Origin: an uncultured Cellulomonas sp.
Lineage (GTDB): Bacteria; Actinomycetota; Actinomycetes; Actinomycetales; Cellulomonadaceae
Length of the DNA stretch: 64,000 nt
Direction of reading: 5' to 3'
Assembly: GCF_947494015.1 (NCBI RefSeq)
Contig: NZ_CANLTL010000003.1
Coordinates: forward strand, 124,001 to 188,000
In this document: piece after piece, positions 60,873 through 64,000 of the stretch
How the letters are laid out: every line of letters begins with the position of its first letter
Position numbering within the stretch: position 1 is the stretch's first letter
The notes under the pieces: model-generated
The model's database searches: none
Seen by the model: only the letters and a program-made list of their open reading frames with translations
What the model was told of the DNA's origin: nothing
Translations under genes and position numbers: made by a program

Positions 60873-62276
60873 GTGGCTGACGAGACGAGCTGGCCGGGCG
60901 CTGGGGGAGCGCCGGATGCGGCCGACGTGCTGGACGCGGTGCTGACGGCGGCGCGCCTGACCGCGGACCAGGCCGTGGTCGCGCTGCAGCCGGTGCTCGA
61001 CCCGGACGGCTCGGTGGCCGACTTCCGGGTCGTCGGGGACTCGGGGCTGATCTCCCGGCTGGCCGGCGCCGCGAGTCGGGGACGGACCCTGCGCGAGCTG
61101 CTCCCGCCCGCCTCCGCCGAGCGGATGATCGCGACGAACGCCCGCGTGCTCGCCGGTGGCGTCCTGGTCCGCGACGAGACGGTGCTGGCGGCGGGCGACG
61201 ACGGCCTGGTGCCCGTGCTGACCGACGAGCCTCGTGCGGTGGCTCGGCTCGCCGAGGTCGCCCGCATCCCGGTCGGTGGTCTCGTGGTGCTCCTCGGCCG
61301 CGACGTCACCCAGGCACGCGCCGCCGAACGGGCGCTGGCCGCCAGCGAGGAGCGCTACCGGCTCCTGGTCGAGCACTCCAGCGACCCCATCGTGGTGGTC
61401 GCCGACGGCCGGGTCCGGTACGCGAGCCCGGCGGTGCGCGTCGTCCTGCACCGGGAACCGGACGACCTGGTCGGCGCGCCGCTGCGCTGCGTCGCGCACC
61501 CGGACGACGCCACGGCACTCGCGGACCTCGCGGAGAGCGCCTCGCACGCACCGGCCGGGGCGAGCCGGACCGGCCGCCTGCGCACGCTGGGCCCCGACGG
61601 CGTCGTCGGCTGGATCGCGGTCACCGCCACGAGCTGGCTCGAGGACCCCGCGGTCGGGGGAGTCGTCCTGAACATCCGCGACGTCACCGAGCAGCACGAG
61701 GCGCAGCTGCGGCTGCAGCGCGAGGCGCTCCAGGACCCGCTGACCGGCCTGCCGAACCGTCGCGCGTTCCTGCGGTCGCTGACGGCGGCCGCCAGCCGCA
61801 GCGAGCGGACCGGGGCGCCCTTCGCGGTCCTGCTCATGGACGTCGACGACTTCAAGCGGGTCAACGACTCGCTCGGGCACGCGGCGGGGGACGACCTGCT
61901 GGCGGAGCTGGCGTCGCGGCTCACGCACGCGCTGCGACCCTCGGACTCCGCAGCTCGGCTCGGCGGCGACGAGCTCGTGGTCGTCGCCGAGGGACTGCAC
62001 GGCCCCGGCGACGCCCGCGCGCTCGCCCGCCGCGTCCTGGAGTGCTGCTCCGGTGACTACCGGCTCGGGGGCGTGCTCGTCCCCGTCACGGTGTCGGTGG
62101 GTGTCGCCACGAGCCGGCCCGCCGCCGTGACCGGCGCGGCAGGTCCCCGGCCGCGTGTGGACGCCGAGCGGGTGCTCGGCCTCGCCGACGCCGCGCTGTA
62201 CGAGGCCAAGCGCCGCGGACGCCACCGGATCGAGGAGTCCGCGCCCGACGGCGCCGGCGAGGTGCGCGACCGGTGA
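60873..62276 (+). CDS. PAS-GGDEF diguanylate cyclase
   Basis: The 467-residue cytoplasmic protein has an N-terminal PAS-like region (residues 17-150), a second PAS domain (155-275, with YRLLVEHSSDPIVVVADGRV) and a GGDEF domain (285-450). The active-site loop reads RLGGDELVVV (GGDEL at 364-368, so Leu stands in the Phe place), preceded at the right distance by an inhibitory RxxD site (RPSD, 355-358). DPLTGLPNRRAF and the metal-binding DVDDFKRVND are intact, so it should make c-di-GMP with feedback control. No EAL domain is attached. The GTG follows GAGGA. Confidence 0.92.
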   Translation: MADETSWPGAGGAPDAADVLDAVLTAARLTADQAVVALQPVLDPDGSVADFRVVGDSGLISRLAGAASRGRTLRELLPPASAERMIATNARVLAGGVLVRDETVLAAGDDGLVPVLTDEPRAVARLAEVARIPVGGLVVLLGRDVTQARAAERALAASEERYRLLVEHSSDPIVVVADGRVRYASPAVRVVLHREPDDLVGAPLRCVAHPDDATALADLAESASHAPAGASRTGRLRTLGPDGVVGWIAVTATSWLEDPAVGGVVLNIRDVTEQHEAQLRLQREALQDPLTGLPNRRAFLRSLTAAASRSERTGAPFAVLLMDVDDFKRVNDSLGHAAGDDLLAELASRLTHALRPSDSAARLGGDELVVVAEGLHGPGDARALARRVLECCSGDYRLGGVLVPVTVSVGVATSRPAAVTGAAGPRPRVDAERVLGLADAALYEAKRRGRHRIEESAPDGAGEVRDR

Positions 62277-62537
62277 CGCCGGGTCGCGCACCTCGCCCCA
62301 CCCGCCGGCGCGGATGCCCGCTCACCCGGACGGCGGACCCGCACGGACGCCGGCTCACCCGGACGGTCGATCCTGCGTCCCCCGTCCGGGTCGAGGTGAG
62401 CGTCACCACACCCGGTGAGCGGGCGCCGGAGCCGGACGACACGGACAATCGGGACACGGCCGAGCGAGTGCCCCGCACCACGTCGCGGCCGGTCTCACAC
62501 AGGCTGCCCCACCGGGCACGAGCGGAAGCGAGAGACC

Positions 62538-62633
62538 ATGGACATCATCGCCACGGACCAGCCCACCACCGACGCCGAGCGCGAGGAGACGGTCCTCACC
62601 TCGGTCGGCAACCCCCGCCGCGTGCGTCTCTGA
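62538..62633 (+). CDS. 31-residue peptide gene with its own terminator
   Basis: The peptide reads MDIIATDQPTTDAEREE and then TVLTSVGNPRRVRL. It has an acidic first half and a basic Arg-rich end, with no hydrophobic segment. It starts with an ATG after GCGAGAGACC and is followed 37 bases later by a strong hairpin, as expected for a short independent transcript. It is not recognised. It might be a precursor peptide, a leader peptide or a small regulatory protein; no peptide-modifying enzyme is encoded near it. Confidence 0.5.
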   Translation: MDIIATDQPTTDAEREETVLTSVGNPRRVRL

Positions 62634-62670
62634 CCGCACCCGGCGACGGCGCGACGCCGCACCGCGACAG

Positions 62671-62708
62671 GACGGCGGGTCCCCTCCACGCGGAGGGGGC
62701 CCGCCGTC
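62671..62708 (+). terminator. Terminator after the small peptide gene
   Basis: A 17-bp stem with a single G-T wobble (GACGGCGGGTCCCCTCC and partner) and loop ACGC lies 37 bases after the peptide stop. Confidence 0.85.
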
Positions 62709-62744
62709 CGTCGTCCCGGGCGCCGTGCCCGACGGCGACGGCTG

Positions 62745-63017
62745 TCACCGCAGGTGACCCAGGCCCGGGTGGTGTGCGCGAGCATCCGCCACGGCGCGCT
62801 GGGCCGGGCCAGCGGCCAGGCTGGCAGCGCCGTCGGCCGTCAGCCCAGCGGCTCGTGCGCCGGACCGCCGCACCACCGTGTCGCGGGTGGTCACCTCGCA
62901 GCCGCAGCGCCCGCACCACTGGTCCGCAGCCCCCATCAGGTGGCACGGCGCCGCCCGGTCCGGGTCGAGGCGCTGGCCGAGGACGTCCGGGCCGACACGA
63001 CGCGCTGACCCCTGCAC
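62745..63017 (-). CDS. Doubtful small Cys-containing protein
   Basis: The 90-residue frame contains CHLMGAADQWCGRCGCE, a cysteine cluster that could bind zinc, followed by TTRDTVVRRSG. The start is a GTG at 63017 with GAGG directly before it, too close for a normal ribosome site. The rest is Ala/Gly/Arg-rich, as in shadow frames. I list it because the CGRCGC motif is uncommon by chance, but it may not be a gene. Confidence 0.3.
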   Translation of the reverse strand: MQGSARRVGPDVLGQRLDPDRAAPCHLMGAADQWCGRCGCEVTTRDTVVRRSGARAAGLTADGAASLAAGPAQRAVADARAHHPGLGHLR

Positions 63018-63092
63018 CCTCGACCGGCAGGAGCCGGTGATGCGCGAGCGTGGCCGACCCGTCGCTTCCCTGGTCGCCTGGGCCAGGCCGCG

Positions 63093-63695
63093 TCACTCCC
63101 CGGCGCAGTCGCGCAGCGCTGTGCCCTTGAAGTTCGGCACGGGCCTGTCCTCGGCGGCGTCCAGAGTCTCGGCGATGCCGTTCTCCTCGATGTCGTGGAT
63201 GAGCCAATCCATCTCGTCGATCTCGCGGTCCTGGGCCTCGATGATCTCCACCGCCAGCTGGCAGACCCGGACGTCGTCCATGTGCGCCCGCTCGGACCGG
63301 GTGATGGCGAGGGAGTGGTGGGGAATCATCGCCTGCATGAACCCGGTGTCCTCGACGGTGACCTGACTGCGGTCCAGCGCGATGCCACCAGTGAGGAGCA
63401 GAAGGCTGGCGACCACGATGACGATGTTGCCCTTGGTGCTCTTGTACATGTTCAGCATCCAGGCGAGCATGATCAGCCCCATGGTTCCGCCCATGGTGAT
63501 GGCCATGAACACCCGGCTCTCGCTGAACCGGACGTGACCCCAGGCCCACGAGCCGGCGAACATCACCCAGTACATGACGAACATCGCGGTCAGAATCATC
63601 GCCGCGAACTTCAGATACATCGCCTTCATATGGCTTTTCGCGTGTCCCGAGTCGCTGCCGTCGTGGTGTTCCTGATCGTGGTCCGTCGTGGACAT
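63093..63695 (-). CDS. DUF305 family membrane protein, second copy
   Basis: The 200-residue protein has a His/Asp-rich N-terminal tail (DHDQEHHDGSDSGHAKSH, a possible metal-binding stretch), three membrane segments (about 29-46, 60-82, 90-106) and a DUF305 domain with the hallmark FMQAMIPHHSLAI, then VCQLAVEIIEAQDREIDEM. The ATG at 63695 has AAGGAG 7 bases upstream. It shares its membrane plan (MKAMYLKF and MYKSTKGNI here; MKSMYPRL and MYTNKRLNA in the other copy) with the protein at 491-934, so the two are paralogues. A role in copper or other metal stress is inferred from the family and the His-rich tail. Confidence 0.88.
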   Translation of the reverse strand: MSTTDHDQEHHDGSDSGHAKSHMKAMYLKFAAMILTAMFVMYWVMFAGSWAWGHVRFSESRVFMAITMGGTMGLIMLAWMLNMYKSTKGNIVIVVASLLLLTGGIALDRSQVTVEDTGFMQAMIPHHSLAITRSERAHMDDVRVCQLAVEIIEAQDREIDEMDWLIHDIEENGIAETLDAAEDRPVPNFKGTALRDCAGE

Positions 63696-64000
63696 CGCCT
63701 GCTCCTTGGTTTCCTACTGGTCGTCGTGTCGGGCCGGCCGGGCGGCGCAGCGATCGCGCCGCGGCACGTCGTGTGCTGGGCAGGTCTGCTGCTGCTCGCG
63801 CGGCGAGCCCGGTCGGGTGGGCGTGAAGGTTCCGTCAGCGACCATCGCCCCCTGTCCGGCCGCGCAGCGTCTCCCGGCCTTCAGCGGTGCCGGCGCTCGT
63901 CGCGCGGTCGTGATTGGCCAAGGAGGATGGCTGCGCGTCGCCGCCGCCATCCCACCGGGAGTCGTCGGGGGATCGCAACGTGAGCAGCCAGCCCGCCAGG
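63696..64000 (+). other. 305-bp window end, possible gene start at 63980
   Basis: No complete gene is seen. An AAGGAGG box at about 63920 is followed at once by an ATG (63927) giving a short Arg-rich frame that ends at 63983. A GTG at 63980 overlaps that stop and opens a frame (VSSQPAR) running off the window, so a divergent gene may begin here. It is too short to identify. Confidence 0.3.

Larger units (their letters stand above)
62634..63092. other. 459-bp stretch between the peptide gene and the DUF305 gene
   Basis: Apart from the terminator at 62671-62708 and a doubtful Cys-containing minus-strand frame (62745-63017), I see no supported feature here. The plus-strand frame at 62754-63008 looks like a shadow. 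Confidence 0.5.

Noticed and set aside
62754-63008. An 84-codon plus-strand frame
   Set aside because: There is no ribosome site and no fold-like pattern. It lies opposite a frame with a cysteine cluster, itself only weakly supported.

Overview
The window is very GC-rich, gene-dense DNA with many GTG starts, many ATGA/GTGA stop-start overlaps and several promoter -10 boxes about 7 bases before a start codon without a Shine-Dalgarno. It encodes FasR-fabD-fabH-acpP-fabF, homodimeric AceE, DUF3145, DUF3052 and DUF3072 proteins, GlnA2-GlnE, polyphosphate glucokinase, an RNase HI-CobC fusion and DtxR/IdeR-type iron boxes. Together these point to an actinobacterium of the Micrococcales, most like a Cellulomonas-type organism. 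The genus is inferred from gene content and not proven.

Layout. 0-4.3 kb: a small hypothetical protein, a membrane DUF305 protein, a membrane-anchored sulfite-oxidase-fold molybdoenzyme, two small hypotheticals and a clearly broken alpha/beta hydrolase gene. 4.3-11.2 kb: a sensor kinase with no regulator next to it, then an iron-siderophore locus. That locus is a binding lipoprotein with its own iron box and a four-gene operon (siderophore-interacting reductase, two FecCD permeases, ATPase) with a second iron box over its start. 11.3-17.6 kb: a LuxR-type mini regulator, an esterase-like hydrolase, TerC with a structured leader, a large sigma-like/zinc-finger/membrane/Pro-Gly-rich protein, a cytoplasmic P19-like iron protein and an NTF2-fold protein. 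18-27 kb: a carbohydrate locus on the plus strand (DUF5107-TPR protein, GH35 beta-galactosidase, remnants of an ABC sugar transporter, a GH-A glycosidase) with a divergent AraC regulator. It ends in an IS3-type OrfA remnant and a CAT-anticodon tRNA.

27-46 kb is mainly core genome. It holds a predicted c-di-GMP-I riboswitch before a BldC-like regulator, peptide deformylase, DUF3145, the fatty-acid operon with FasR, aceE, DUF3052, an AhpE-like peroxiredoxin, tRNA-Val(TAC), a chemoreceptor, the Nif3 / zinc-ribbon / RNase HI-CobC operon, YaaA, a tautomerase homologue and RNase P RNA. 46-64 kb: an acetyltransferase operon, zwf, map-ppgK, nadE-panB, glnA2-glnE, a DUF3072 protein, a dehydrogenase, a PAS-GGDEF diguanylate cyclase, a 31-codon peptide gene with its own terminator, and a second DUF305 protein.

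Connections. The siderophore genes form one iron-starvation module. The GGDEF protein could make the signal sensed by the predicted riboswitch. NadE, Zwf and Ppgk feed NAD(P) and glucose-6-phosphate metabolism. AceE supplies acetyl-CoA to the Fab operon. The sugar locus has lost its binding protein, one permease and the start of the other, so its intracellular glycosidases now depend on uptake from elsewhere. I found no CRISPR array, prophage or recognisable defence system.
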